From assembly GCA_018825985.1 (NCBI GenBank), contig JAHKAP010000005.1, positions 1 to 37,769 on the forward strand: DNA of 37,769 nt. Direction: 5' to 3'. The stretch comes from Candidatus Omnitrophota bacterium. GTDB lineage: Bacteria; Omnitrophota; Gorgyraeia; Gygaellales; Profunditerraquicolaceae. Numbering within the stretch: the stretch's first letter is position 1; every line of letters begins with the position of its first letter. Position numbers and translations under genes: made by a program. Shown here piece by piece: positions 12,001-27,000 of this stretch. Below the pieces are notes generated by a model that ran no database searches, had not been told where the DNA came from, and worked only from the letters and a program-made list of their open reading frames with translations.

Positions 12001-15000
12001 TATCTGGATAAAGAAAGCCTATTGATAGAAGCCGAAAAAATAGAAGGAATTAATGCGGATGATATCCAGGCACTGAAAGGATTAATTACTCAAGAGAAAG
12101 AACTAATAGGGGCATCTAATGAAATCAGCAAGAATCAGTCAAGGGCTAACGCAATAGAAGAAAGAGAGTCTTTGTCTAAGGAATTGCAGGCAATAACCTC
12201 AAAGCTTGATAGCGTATCCGGCCAGGTGGAAATAAAATGGAGAACCTTAATTAATAATGGCTCAAAGGAAGCATTCAGGAACTTAGTTATTAACCATGCA
12301 CTTGAGGTAGTTAAAGCAGAGGCCGTTCAGCTTGAAAATGCAAGACAGTCTTTGGTTAATGAAAAAAGCTTAAGAGATACCCGGGTTAATAGGCTGGAGC
12401 CGGAATCTTTTATTGCTTATCAAAAATTACCCCTGGAAATCAATGCCAGAGCCAACCGAATCCATAATTTAATCCAGGATATTACCCAGGCCAGGCTTAG
12501 GGTAAAGGTGACCAAGGATAGGGTTTTACATAAACAGCAGCAAAAGGATTTAATTAAAGATATCTGGACAGATAATATTAGCGGTAAACGCCTGACTGTC
12601 CTATTAAAGGAAGAAATAGAAGGCCTGTTCAATGATTTAAAAGATAACCCTCAGGAATTAGAACGGATAAGCGCGGATATATTAAGCAGGTATAAAGTGG
12701 CTCAGCAGGCTGTACAAGCCCCGCCAGCGGAGAATGATGCTTTAAATAGGATGTCGCAGGAAGCCAGGAATAACCATCAGGACCAGGGGTTAATAAACAG
12801 TATCGATAATCTTAAGGACCTGACTTATCAGGCTAAGTATCTACTTGATCAGTTGGATACAATAAGAAAACAAATGAGCCGCACCCTGGTTAGCGATGAT
12901 ATCTTGGGTAAACCGGTCTTAGAGACTAATTTTATTGAAACAGGAAGAAAGCTTTTAGCAATATTCGGTAAACTTGAAATAGGAAGGCGGGAGCTGGTAC
13001 ATAAATTAATGGCCCAGCCGGAATTCTTAAGCAAAATACTTCCGGATTTATTAGGTGACGAGCTGAAAGCTCAGTTAAAAACCCTGGAAAAAGAATTTAC
13101 AGTTAACCAGAGGAAAGAAACAGTATATTTATCTACTTTAATATTAGATAAGCTTACTTCTATAATTAAAGATCCGAGAATGGAAGAAGACATTATAGAA
13201 TTAAAGGCCACTATTTCAGGATTAGAATTAGCAATGGCTAACCTTGAGATAGCTAATAGATTAAAGATGAATGAATCCAAACAGATTTTTTCTTTTGAAA
13301 ACCAGAAGTCTTTGATCCAGTTTATTAATGAGGCTAAAAAAGTTCAGAAAGAAGTCAATAGGTTAGAAACTAAAGTTAAGAGCCTCTGGGATGTTATATT
13401 TAATAGGCTTTCCCATGAAACAAAAGAATATTTGGTAAATTCTATCCGGATAGTCACCGAAGGCGGCGTTGTTATTATTGATAAAACTTCAGGCGATTTA
13501 ATTAAAGCCTTACCGGGATCAAAGGAAGTAATCGGGGCATTGGCTGAAATTTCCAAGCTTACCCTCTCTCAGCAGAGTAAGATAATAGCTAATAACTTCA
13601 ATTATGAAGGCGAATACGATGGAAAAACGGTTACTAAGAAGGTGGAATTCGGCAAAGAAGCTAAAGAATTAAGAAGGGAATTTAAAAATTTAATGCGCTG
13701 GAAGAAACAGATTGAACGGGCCAAGATAGTTCTTGATGACTTAAGAAAAGGCCCGCCATATTCGCATCTGGAATGGATGGTTTCTTTAAGACCGGTAAAA
13801 TACGATAGTAATGGTAATTTAGTGGTTGAGAAGACCAATATTATCACCGGATTTAAGACCATAGACCTATATACCTATGATGAAGACAGGGATGATTATC
13901 TTATTTCCAGAAAAGACCCGGAATATCAGGAGACTACTTATTTTGATTATAGCAAGGCCCGCGAGGGAGAGTGGCCGGTAGCTATAGTAGATGATACCGG
14001 AAAAACCGGAGAAACCCGCACAGTTCAGATAGGTATTTCTGATAGCGGCAAGCCCATTTATAAGACTTTGGATAACGTAGTCAGGATATTTGAAGTAAAA
14101 GAAGTTGGCGATAAGCGCGTAGTAAAAGAAATCGATTTGCGCGGTGCACCGGTAAAAGAAAAGATCTTTGATAGCGAAGACAGAATTATTCAAGAGAAGA
14201 TAGGTGATAAGTTAAGCTTGATTATCCGCGACGTAAATGGCAGAGAGGTAAGGACCGATACCTACGCTTTTAACGAAGTGACCGGCAAGTTTGATATATT
14301 AAGAAAAGTCGGCCAGGTAATCGATGTGGATTATAAATTGAGAAAAGTTTATAAGAAAGTCAAAGATATTAAATCCAGAGGCGATGTATTCGCCAAATTG
14401 ATAAAAGATGGCAAATATACGGAAATGATAGCTGAATTGATAAAAGATGGTAAATATACGGAATTGATAGAGACGTATGATTTAGTGCGCGGAGATATGA
14501 TAGGGAAGATCGGTTATCAGACAGAAACTACCCTGAAATATAACAAAGCAGGAGTAATGATCCATTCTGATATCCAGGTTATAGGTGAGGATAAAACCAT
14601 AATTTCTGGAGATTTAAATCTAACCGGGATTAAGATATACCCGGATGGAAAAGTTATCCATACTTATCAAGAAAAAGACCACAGGACCGGCGCAACCAGG
14701 GAAAAAGTTTATGATCCGCAAAAGTCTTTCGATGAGCCGATAAGTGAAAGTATTACTTACGACGCTTATGAGAATCGTAAAATTGGTCCTGTTACCGCAG
14801 ATACGGATTTTGAACGCAATGTTTACGGTATCATAATCGGCGGTGGGACGAGGATACGGGGAGAAAAGGATTATTTCTTTAGGCCTTCTAATATAAAGAT
14901 GGCCCCGGCCGGCACATTATTAGATAGATCAATATTAGCTGTGGCCGGAATACCCGGGGAGAGGATAGTAATAGCTTACGATTCAAATGATTACTCTAAT

Positions 15001-18000
15001 AGCTTTGGGGTAGGTGATATTGCCCTGCCTTCGACTAAATATATTGATTTACGCAATGACTTTGGACAGCCGTTTATTGACCGGACCTTTAATGCCCAGA
15101 CTGGAGTATATAATTTTAAAGTAAATTTATTGAATAAAGAAGGTATTTTGTATTCCAGGTTGGAAATGGTTTCAAAGAATGAAGACGGCAAAGATGCCCA
15201 GCCGATTTATTTAATACTATTAGATAAGCAGAACGAAAATCTGACCTATAGCTATCGTTATATACCGGTCGGCAAGCGTATCGGCGAAAAAGAAGAAATA
15301 TTCACCTTTAACTTCGCCAGCCCGCATCAGGGCCCGGCTGAACGTGAATATTCTGACGGCCTTTATGATTATATTACCAATATAATATATGGAAAATATT
15401 GGCATGAGGCTTCATCTTTCAAAAAAGAATTCCGCAAGTTAATGCCAACCAGTACTCAGTTAGTTGAAGAGAAGAGCTCGGAGATCGAAGACACTATTGA
15501 TTACAGGCAGGTCAGGGATATCAATGGAAGAGCGTTTACCGAGACTAGCAAAAACAGGATTGTTTATCTGGATAATGGTAATTCAATAATGCCTAAAGAG
15601 ATGTTTAGAGAGATATACTGCAACGAACTCATCAGATTAAGATTAAGCGAAGATTCAAAAATCCTAAGTTTAATTTATTACAATGAATATGGCAGAGAGA
15701 TCAAAAGCAGCACATTTGATTTAGCAAAGCATCTTACCCGCGAAGATACGAACAAAAAAGAAATTGAAAAAGAAACAGAGAAGATACGCGCAGCAATAGT
15801 AGCTTCTAAAGAAGAAAAGTCATTTGCGTCATTGGAAAAGATAGAGAGCTTAATCGGGCAATCCAAGATATTTCCTGTAAAAGAAATTAAAAATCAATAT
15901 CCTGGAGAAGATAATATCAATGGGGTAGCCAAGAATCCGCATCTGCCTACTATGCCGGACCAATATTGGGTTAAGAAAGAAGAAACATTAAGAAGCGCTT
16001 ATACCCGAGGCATATTGTATAAGAACACCCAGTGGTTAGATAAATTCAGTAATGTGATAGTAGATATTAGAGACGCCCAGGGCAAGTCTTTAAATAAGAA
16101 TAAGGATAATGACCGGGCATACTGGCTTTATTCGTACCAGACTCCAGGTTTAAAAGAATTTAATGTTATTTCAGCCTGGCAGTCTGTTAAGTTTACCTCG
16201 CTAAAAGATAAGTTAAATCTCTCAGGTTATGAATTTCTCTATTTCTATCTTGTTGAGCCTGTATCTGAAGAAGGGGCTGATTATTACCTGGCAATCAGGG
16301 ATAAAAATAATAGATTGGTTAAGATCAATAAAAATGATTTCTGGAAGCCGTCTTTGAGTAATCCGGATTATTATCCTGATAAAAGAGATGCGGATATGGC
16401 AACCCGCACCGTAATCCCGTTTGATGATACTAAGTATAATTTCGTTAGATTTATTTCTCTTAAGACTCTCGCTGAAAAAGGAATTGATATTAAAAATCTT
16501 AAAGATATCCATATCCAGTTTAAAACTGATAAAGCAGGCACCCGGATTTATATCAGTGAAATGGGCGTTTTAGGTGATGGTACAGCTAAGGCAGAAGATC
16601 AAAGAGGTATATCTGGCTGGATAAGCACTAATTGGGCTAGTATAAAAGCCTGGTTTAACGGTATATGGTTTGAACCTGCTCCGGAAGCAAAAATCATTGA
16701 GCAAAATATGACTTTGAAGAGTGTTATCGGCAAATATTTTAATGAGGATAACAAAGACGTTAAGATTAATTCTAATCTTGATATAGGCCGGGTAACTTCA
16801 GACAGTCGGGGTAATACCTATGTATTTGGAATGGAGGGCGGTGGTGAATCGGTAAGGGTCTTTGGCCCGAACAAGAGGATGTGGATGAAGAAATCAATTT
16901 ATAAATTTACTAATGAGAACGGTGTAGAGGTGGATTCTATAGTCAGGACTTATTATGATGTGGATGGGATGACTCCCATAGTAATGATTAATTTTGAGTC
17001 AGGGACAAGCCATACTATTCAATCCTTAACCGAGGTGAACGATGATAAAGACGGATATGTATTGGTTGACTTGTTCATGATAGACCCGGTTAACGGGCAT
17101 AAGACCGTAACCAGGTATAAGGCTAATTCAATCAAACCTGATCCGTTATGGAAAATAATCGGTGACCTTACGCTTTTACCTTACCTGCAGGAAGCGGATT
17201 TAATGGATTTAATCCGCAATAAAATTGAGAATAGAAGGTTTAATAATATTTTCAATACGCTAGCCAGGAAACTATTTGCTGGCGAGCCTAAACATATAAT
17301 TCAGCAGAAAATACCCGAATACCCTAAGATGAAAGTCAAAGAACGCCAGGCGATTTTTGATAGTTTCATCAATGTGCCTTATCACTCCTTGGACCGGGAA
17401 GTAAAAATCAGCTGGGACAAAGATTACGATATTGCCAAAGTCCTTACCCCGGCTGAAATAAATAATATGATTAAGGCCCAGGCTGAAAGAATCAAACTTT
17501 GGCATAAGCGCTATGCGGAAGGCAAAGTTTTAAAAACCAGACCCGGGGCTATGGAAGAGCACATAGATACAACCTTTGAGATGGGCATGTTACTTCCTCA
17601 GTTAGCTTTAACCGGGCATAAGGAGATGGCTAATAATCTGGCGTATTTCTTTAATGATGTAAAGAAAGACACCAATGGTTTATTCTACAACCACTATAAG
17701 AAAGATGGTAAGCCTATGAATTATGACCCCATGACCCAAGAGACCGGAAATATTAAGCATTTTGTGCGCACCGGACCAAATGCATTCTTAATAATGGGTT
17801 CGGTTAACTATTTTCTGATCAACGGCGATAAAATATTTTTACCCATCGCTTTTAATCTCCTGGATAATATGATCGAGAGCATCCAGCATAAAGAAACCGG
17901 AGGTTTTGTTTTGGGACCATTCTGGTATTCTAAACAAGTTTATTCTATCGAAGAAAATATTGATATGGCGGCTGTATTTAAATTTATTAATGAACACGAA

Positions 18001-21000
18001 GTTACGGAATGGTTTAAAAAATACTATGGCGAGGAGAAGTTCAATAAAAAATATAAGGGTTACAATGAGTCTAAGGATAAGCTTCGTAAGTTTATGGCCC
18101 AAAATGCTTTTGTCAAAGTTAAGAATAGTTTCCTTAAAGAAGAAAATCCCGATAAAAAATACGAATATCTCATTAAAAGAGGGGTATTTAAATTGGATAA
18201 AAATGGTAATCATGAGCCAGTTTTAGTTTCTGATCTTAATTATGCCGCTGATCCGTTTTTCTGGGGCATCAGCACATATTCAATTGAAGATATCCAGAAA
18301 TTCGGAATGAACCCGGATGCCTTATTTAATAAGGGCTTAGCCTTATTTGCTGTTGAAATAGAGATAGAAATTACAAATGATATGGCTGTGAAAACTGGTT
18401 TAAGCAAAGGCAAACTTAGAATTAAAGGTATAGATTTTAACCAGGCTATTGCTAGGGATGAAGGGGATGTTATATTCCCTGAACAGACTTATTACATGAT
18501 TAACGCGGCCAGAAAATTACTGGCTTATCATCAGCATCAGGCTGCTAATGAGGCTATTAACCCTGAGGTTAAAAAGAAGGTTAAAGATGATTTTGCCTTG
18601 GCGCATAAAGGAAAATATACCGAACCGGTTGAATATTACAGGAATGTTATTGAACAGTATTTTAATGATATGCAGAAATTAAAGAAATTATTTAAACCTA
18701 ATGTCAGAAAAAATGGTGAGAAGGATAACGAGATTCATGATGGCCTCTTGCCTTATGCTATAGCGGTGAAAGACGGAAAGATCATTACTGAAAATATAGC
18801 TACCGGACATTCATTTATGTCTCCTTATTCCAAAAATAGGGGGACTAATGAATACCGGGCTTTAATTATTGGAATAAACGAATTTTATGCCAGGGTAGGA
18901 TTCACGCCTAACCAGCCGTACGGAGGAGATAAATTCGAGAGATTAATTACAAAAAAGAACATTGCTATACCGGTTTCCAATATTGCCACAGATAGAAATA
19001 ATCCTGCTAATACAAATTTAATCCTGAATTCAGATACTCAGGGTGTTCAAAAGGGCCAGGCAGGCATGCCTATCAACTCGCTGATCTGGCTGGTCTCAGT
19101 ATTATCCGTAATTATTATCGGGGCTTTATTTCTTGGATGGCGCAAGATAATGAAAGGTAATCCGGTACAGCCGAGAGAAGACCTTTATCAATATCCCAAC
19201 CAAGCCAGCATGGATCGGGTCAAGAATATATATCAAGAAATGGGCATATCGGACCAGTTCTCAGGAGAAGAGCATCTTATTACCGCTGCTAAGATTTGGG
19301 CAAATGCTTTAGATGAAGGATTGATCAGCGAAGAGGCGATCAAATCTGAAATAGGCATAATCTTGCGTGATTATAAGGATGAAATAGAAAAATCCGGCAG
19401 AAAGAGCTTATTGACCCAGAAATTGCTCCTGGATGCCGCAGGGAGATCGTCCTTTGAACATAAAATAGCTGAATTGATCTCTAAAATTCCTTTAGGGCAG
19501 GAGACGCAGGAAATCAAGGACTTAAAAGATAGGATACTGATCCGCATTATGGAAAATCTGGTAATCAGCGATAAGATAATCCCGACCAGAAACCACGTGG
19601 TAGATATAACCCTTAATCAGATCGTTTGGGAAGAGGCTCAGTCATTCCAGGCTTGTAAAGAATACTTAAGAACCGGGAATAAGGGTGACGGATACCAAAG
19701 GGAGATCGGCGTTGAATATCCGTTCATCCAGTGGTTGGTTGGTAGATTAAAAGCTGAGATCGATAAATCTGACGAAGCAGTATCTCAGGAATGGGTTAAT
19801 ATTAAATCCGAAATCAAAAAATGGCAGATGTTTACTGATTTACTAATGTATCTTATGAACTTATTTATTACTAATAAAGTTAAATTTGAAGAAGGCGCTG
19901 ATGGTCTTTTGATATTAAAGAGTACAGAAGGCAAAGGGGAGTATGCCTGGGAAAATGTATTTAATGGCGGTATTGATGGAAAAATAGCTTTATATATAAA
20001 TGATCCAAAAGTCCAAAAAGAAATTCTGGATTTGTTAAAGGATAAAGAGGTAAAAAATAACTTAAAATACCTTTTTGGAGAAAATTCTGGGACAGGAAAA
20101 GGTAAAAGGTTATGGATAGCTAATTCATCTAAATTCCAACCGGATGAAGCGATAACTTATTATTTCCGTAATATTAGTGAAATAAATGGGGGAAAGAAAT
20201 CCGCCAGTCCGATAGACCGGGAAGATAGAAAGGCAGAAAATAATAAGCCAAACTTCAAGGATTACTTGGAATTCAGCGCTGGATTAATTAAGTCTAAGAC
20301 TAATTTTATAGGGATTTGGGCTGCCCAATGGCTGCCTTTGTTATGGGCAACAGGGATACTGACTTGTTTAATTAACTTTGGTCTTGACGCATTTTTTAAT
20401 ATGGCACATGCTTTAAGTTTTGGTAATGTTATGTTGTACATAACCGCGGGTAGCTTTATTATTATGCTGGTATTCAACCGGGTATTTAAACTTGATGTAT
20501 TCCAGGGTATAAAGAATTTCTGGACCAGGGGTATGGATACTGCTCAGGTGCGCACTGCCAAGAAAGTCGGATTAATTATTTTAACTATGTATTTGGCTTG
20601 GAATGTTATTTTATTGACCATGCTTAATGCTTATTTTATGGTGTTATTCAGTAAAATATTCGTGTCGGATGTCGGATTTGTAACTATCTCAACAGTAATA
20701 GCCGGGTTAATTTTATATCTATCTAATAAATTATCTCATAAAAAAGATGCGTCAACTGATTTAGCTAATAAAGCAGACAAAGGGAATAAAGAAACTAAAT
20801 CCATGATATCCAAAATATCCACCATTGCCGTGTTATTGCTTATTGGCACGGGCTATTTATATGTATTAGAATGGCTGTTTCTTCCTCTCTTCGGCGATAT
20901 TAATCTGGGAATATTCTATTTATCATTAGTTTTGTTTAATTCTCCGGTTCTTTTAGGGTTATATAAATTGGCCAACCGTATCTGGGATGGGCGCATAGTT

Positions 21001-24000
21001 ATTAGTAGAAACATGTTGCCAAAAATGACCAAAGGAATTATTTTGACATTAGCTGTACCTTTGGCTGCTATTATAGGTAATCATTTCGGGATAGTGACCG
21101 ATAATGTTGTATTTCTATTCAAGGCAATTGTAAGTGCTATATTTTTATTCCCCAACATTATCCTGGCTAAATGGCCTATCAGATACACTGTTGAGGCGAT
21201 CTATGTTTTAGGTGTCCATTTAAAGAGCCGCTTTATGTCCTTTATAAATAAAGGTGAAGCTAAAAAAGAGCTACCTCCTCCTGTTTGGTTGCCCGGTTTA
21301 AATATTTATATACCGCTTTATGAAGAGCCAATTTATTTGTCAAGCAGTGAATTTATGGATGATAATCCCTTGGTGGCAGCTTATAATCTGCTTAGCTATA
21401 GACCGAAGAAACTCCAGGAATTACTTAATAAAGTGGAGGTCGATAATGAGAACGATTTTAAAAATAAACCTGAATTAGCATGGCTGCGCGATAAGATCAT
21501 TACCGCAGCTAAAAAAGAAGGCTTATCAGCTTCAAACTGGGATTATTTAAGGTTCTGTTACCGCAAAGAATATAGAGAATTATTGATTAATTTAATCAAT
21601 GGTGGATTAATCTTTAAGGATAAAACCCTGTCTGATTTAGAATTGAAATCAAAATATAATGGCACTTTACAGCAAGTAGTTAAAGATTTGTTAGATGAAA
21701 ATAAATTCCAGGAAGTAAATAGTCTAATGGATGATTTAATCGTTACTTTGGTTAATACCTCAGATAAAGAAGATGCCAAGATAGCATTAGATAAGAAGGA
21801 ATTTAATGTCTTGCGAAAGCAGGATAATAACCCGGCTATTAAAGAACTGATTAAATTTGCTAATGAGTATGAGGTTACTATAGCTCCGACAATTGAAGCT
21901 GCAGTCAGGGTAAAGGATGCTTTGACAGAATATATGGCAGAGTATTTTGGTTTGGATTCTAATAATCAATTTATCCAAGATCAAGTAAGGCGAAAGCTTA
22001 ATATACTCGTAGTGTCTAATTTCAATCCAGGTTCCACGAATATAATAGGTTTAGAAAAGATAAAGCAAGCCCAGGCTCTTTGTGATGATAATGGCATTCA
22101 GTTTTACCGTGATGATACCACCAAGAGGAATAAAGCAGCGTCTCAAGCAGCTGTTGCGGCAAGAGGGCTGTTGCTTCCAATCTGGGTTAATTTTGATAAA
22201 GGGACTAGGATTGATAAAACCAATGCCAGAGGGTTTTTACGAATCATGGCTGAATTTATGAATCAGGATGTCTCCGTAGTATTTCCCAGAAGAGATATCG
22301 CTTCCTGGAAATATAGTCCTCATGCAGATGTCTCCCGTTTAGGGGAGATGATTTTCGGCGGAGTTGTCTTACAGTCGGAGATAAATGTTGCCCGGCCCGG
22401 CCATTATGGCTGGGGTTGTTTTATGCGTTCCGAGCCTACCATCAAATCTTCAGCTATGAGAAGGACGATTATCTCTGAAGACTTGATCATGGCTTTGATG
22501 GCTCAATTATCCGAAGCCCAATATGGTGGAGGAGAGGGAAGATACATTGAGGATGTGTTGTTTTTGAAACAGCGCGAAGTAGTTCCTGCCCAGGATGCTA
22601 ATGCAAAAGAAAGGTGGGCAGGTGGTTGGATAGGATTATTGAACACCAAATTTGTCCAGGACTGGGTATTCTCTAAATATTTCTCTTGGGCTGAAAAAGA
22701 CGCTCGTTTAGACAGGGGTAATTTCTACCCCAGGAAGATCCTGGGTATTTTTATAGCGTCTATTTTCCCGCTGGTTGCTTTACTTGGTTACAGCCCTTAT
22801 GTAGCTTTACCTTTTGCTGTGGTTTTTGCTTTGATCGGAAATTTTTTACCTCAGGCAATTAATATGCTGGCCTGGTCAGGCATGATCAAATGGGTAGGGT
22901 TATGGGAAGGGACAGGAAGATTTATTTTTAAGATATTCCCGAGGGCTGCGGTATATTATACTGGTCTGATTATGACCTATACCCGTTCTGCCTGGGATAA
23001 AATGCTGCACGGCGTCAGCACTGTATTTTCAACCAGCCCAGGAGAATCAATACGCCACTCCCTTACCTTCTTTAATAATATGCCCTGGGCCAAGGATTTT
23101 AATTTATTCTCCAAAAAGAATTGGAGGGGAAGAACAATTTTTGCCGTAGTCTCGGTTATGGCGATCGAGATAGCCATGCTTTCGTATAATATGAATATTA
23201 ATTCATTTTTATCCAGCGTCGCTGGTTTGGCAGTGGCTTTCGGTTCGTTTTTCATGGCGATATTATTTAATGCCCCCTTTGGTTTAACCCAAAGCAAGGC
23301 ATTAGATAAGTTATCTTGGTGGGTTGGAGGCATAATGGGGTTATTTATAAGCACGCTTTTATCGATTCAAATGATAATAAATATACCCCTGCCTTTGTTT
23401 GAGAACATAACCAATCTTGGGTCTTGGGCATATTATAGCCTGGTAGGAGTCATCACTTATGTTTTTGGTTTTCAACTCAAAGGATTAAGAGAGAAGCTAG
23501 GATATCCCGGGAATATGAAGGCGTTAAGATTAATTTCTAATGCCAGCAGGGGTTTCTGGTTAGGCCTAGCTCTGTCCTTGAGCGTATATCTTATTCCTTT
23601 GCCTTCAACATTATATAGCACAGGCGTGCATCAAATTGATTGGCCATTGGTAGCTAATATTACTTTAGGAATAATCAGCCTTGGTGCACTATTAACTCAA
23701 TTCAAAAACTGGATAGAGAAGAATAACTTAGTAAAAATAATTTCTATTATAACCTCTATAGTTATCGGTACTTATCTGTTTACTGTATTCACCGGGCCAT
23801 TTATCTCATTCTTATCTATTCAGGCGGGATTATCGATCTATAAGTTATTAACAATAACCGGATTGGCATTATTCACCATCTTTAGGATGATGTATATTCA
23901 TGATGAATTCAAAGCCACAGTTCAGAGGTGGAATGAATTAAGCAGAGAAGCTGAAAGAATTGTTAAAGCTCAGCCTTCAGCCCAATTTATCACCAATCCT

Positions 24001-27000
24001 GATTTACGTGATCTGCAGGATGCTTTGAGTAAACTGGATTTTGCCATTAATGATAAGGCTTACATATTAATGAGAAGAGCTTTAAAAAATGCTGAAGATG
24101 CTTATGTTAAATTGACATCATCCCCTATTAAGCCAGGCATGCCGGTTTCCAGCAGTCCTATCCTGATTTCAAATAGGTTTGAAAAATCAGTTTTATCCAG
24201 GAATCACTTTAGCTCTTTAAGAACCACTGGAGCTTTAATAAGGACTGAAGGCATATCCCAGAAAGTATTCAATGAAATAACCGGCATAGAAGCCCGCCGC
24301 GCCCAGGCTCCTCCGGCAATAACATCATCTCCTATCACCATCCCCGTCAAATCCTACATAAATGATGCCTCTTGGCTTGAGGATACCACAAGAATCCTCA
24401 AAAGCCTGGTATCAGAGCATGGCGAGAATATCTTTAAGGTCCTAGATTACCTAAACGAACACGCCCAGGCAGGCGCGCTCACCAGCCTTGAAGGCACTAC
24501 AGCCTATAATGAAATCATAAGAGAATACCCCAGCGAATCCCAGAAGTCCGCTTACAGAGAGTCTGTAAACAGGGGTGAATGGGCTCGGCTTATCCCTGCC
24601 GGAGGAGATGCTACTAGGCTTGGGTTAGGTATTGCTAAGATACTCTTAGATTTGAAAGGCCTCCTTAGTGAAGAATCTGCAACAGACATTGAAAAAGCCA
24701 TTGAAAAAGCATTAAGCAAAGACGAAATCACACCCCGCCAGATTGAAGAGATAAATGCCCTTAAAGCGGAAAGGGATAATTTAAAGAATATTTCTATATT
24801 GGGCCGGATATTGATCCAGGAATCCAGGATGTTCCCCAAAGATATCCTGAAGAAACAAACCTATATCTTCTGCTGTTCTTCAGGCGATGAGAATAATATA
24901 GCTGAAGAGTTAAAGAGATACTATGATAATTCCGAATATGGTTTTGAAAAGGAATGTTTCGTGCTCCAACCTCAAGGAAAGAACCAGATGTTTTCCGTTA
25001 AAGGAAGTGAGCTTTACATCAAAGAAGGCATGTTAAAAGCCGGCGGTAACGGCGTTCCTTTGATTGAGGCTTCTTTAAGAGGCAAAGGCTATATTATCTC
25101 CAAGGACGGTACTTTAGAGAAATTAGAAATATCTTCACTTGAATATGCCAAGTCCAGAGGTGTTAAGTATATACTTCAAGGCACAATCGGAGACCTAAGG
25201 GCCTGGGGGAAGGATCCGCGCAATGACAGGTTCGTCTCCAGGGTGTTTGATAAGCTGGCGAAAGGCGAGATATCCGCAGCAGCCGAATACGTCAAACAGA
25301 ACCCGGATTTGCCTCAAAAAGGCGGGACAGTGCTATATAATCCCCTAACCCGGGAATTAGTCTTTGTTGAAAAGCTTGCTATGGGTAGGCTGCTTCAGAA
25401 GGACGAGCAAGGGAAAGAAAAGATTAACTTCCTGCTCCAGCCTTTGGCTACTTTTAACCACTTATTCACCCTGGATGCTTTCCATGCGATCCGGGATAAT
25501 AATATACCGTTATATATCAGGAGCGAGAAAGATAAAGACGGGAATAACGTGTTTTTTACCGAGCTTGTCGGCGGCGACATCCTGACCATGCTACAGGCAA
25601 TGGGTTATAATATCGTCCATGTTGAACGTCCCATCCAGATAAAAGAACTTAAAGGCACTGCTTCTTTGATACCCACAATCAAAATTGCCCTTGAGCAGGA
25701 TAATGATAGGGGGTCCAGCTCGCCGGTGGGGGCGGTGGTGCGCATGTACAGCCAGGAGAGCCGGGGATATGCTGGCAGTCCGGTGGTTTGGAAAAGGGTC
25801 AAAGGGATTTTGTTTGATATGGACAAGACTCTTTATGACAGCTTCATGCTTCAGAAGGCTTATCGGGACGCCAGAGTTAAGTTTATTGCTTTAAGTAAAG
25901 GCTTATCAGGGACTAGCGCAGAGAAAGAATTTGACCGGGCCAGGGAGATATTATCGCAAGAGACCAAAAGATATGTGCCTAATTCTCAGATTATTCTTGC
26001 CTTGGGGCTTAATTTAGAAGACTGGGAAGAATTTAATATAAAGGAGGTTAATCCCAGGGATTATCTTGTTTCCGATAAGCGTTTGCAGGAGGTCCTATTA
26101 TTTCTTTCTAGGTCATACAAACTGGCTGTGTTGACTAATAACAGTGGAGTTCAAAGTCAGAGGACACTACAGGCTTTGGGAATAAGCGGTTTCTTTAATG
26201 TTAAGCTCAGCCGTTCTGATACCGGCACCTTTAAGCCTAATTTAAAAGCATTCTTAAAAGTTGCGGAGGAATTAGCATTATCTCCGGGGGATATCCTTTC
26301 AATAGGTGACAGGCAAGATATGGATATCTTACCTGCTATCCATATAGGCATGCAGGGTCTTCTCATTCGTTCTTTAGAAGATATCTACTCGCTTCCTAAT
26401 AGAATTGATTCTGATTCCAGTAGTCCGGTGGCTCCAGGTATTAAAGCCGGCCGTTTGAGTTTAGGTATTAGAGCCAGCAATACAAAGTTTGAGTTGGGGC
26501 TGGTTAATGATAATGGCAAGGTGGTAACTAATACTCCTGCGGAATACTGGATGGACTATATCGGAAAGGCCTATCCGGAGACTAACAGGGGGGTTATTGA
26601 TACGCTTAAGGTAAAGATCAGTGAGTTTCTCGAGTCGAGCGGTTTAAGCATCGCAGATGTTAGAAGGATATACGTTGCCTGGGGAGGGCCGGTAGATTAC
26701 GCAGAGGGATTGGTTACTTCTACTTTCCTGCCCGGTTTCAATAGGTATCCTTTAAGGAAAGAGTTAAGGGAGGCTTTTGGTAAGGATAATGTGATATTTG
26801 TTGATCATGATGTTGTTTCTCATCTGATCGGTGAAATGTATTCTAAAAAAGGCGTGTTATATGACCGTAGCGATGGGATGCTGATCAATATTGGTACCGG
26901 AATAGGCGGGGCTGTTTTAAGGGGTGGCAGAGTATTGAGGATATTGCCATATAACTATAAAGGTAAGCAAGGCGAGATTATTTGCGGCCTACAATTAGGC

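Noticed and set aside
17906-18226. 106-aa frame-2 plus ORF
   Set aside because: Composition is shifted-frame-like (K/R/S/L rich), no SD, and frame 1 there encodes the toroid domain.
25364-25894. Frame-2 plus ORFs at 25364-25585 and 25685-25894
   Set aside because: Overlap the clear UDPGP and HAD motifs in frame 1; no convincing SD and no protein-like features, unlike the 189 and 31068 ORFs.
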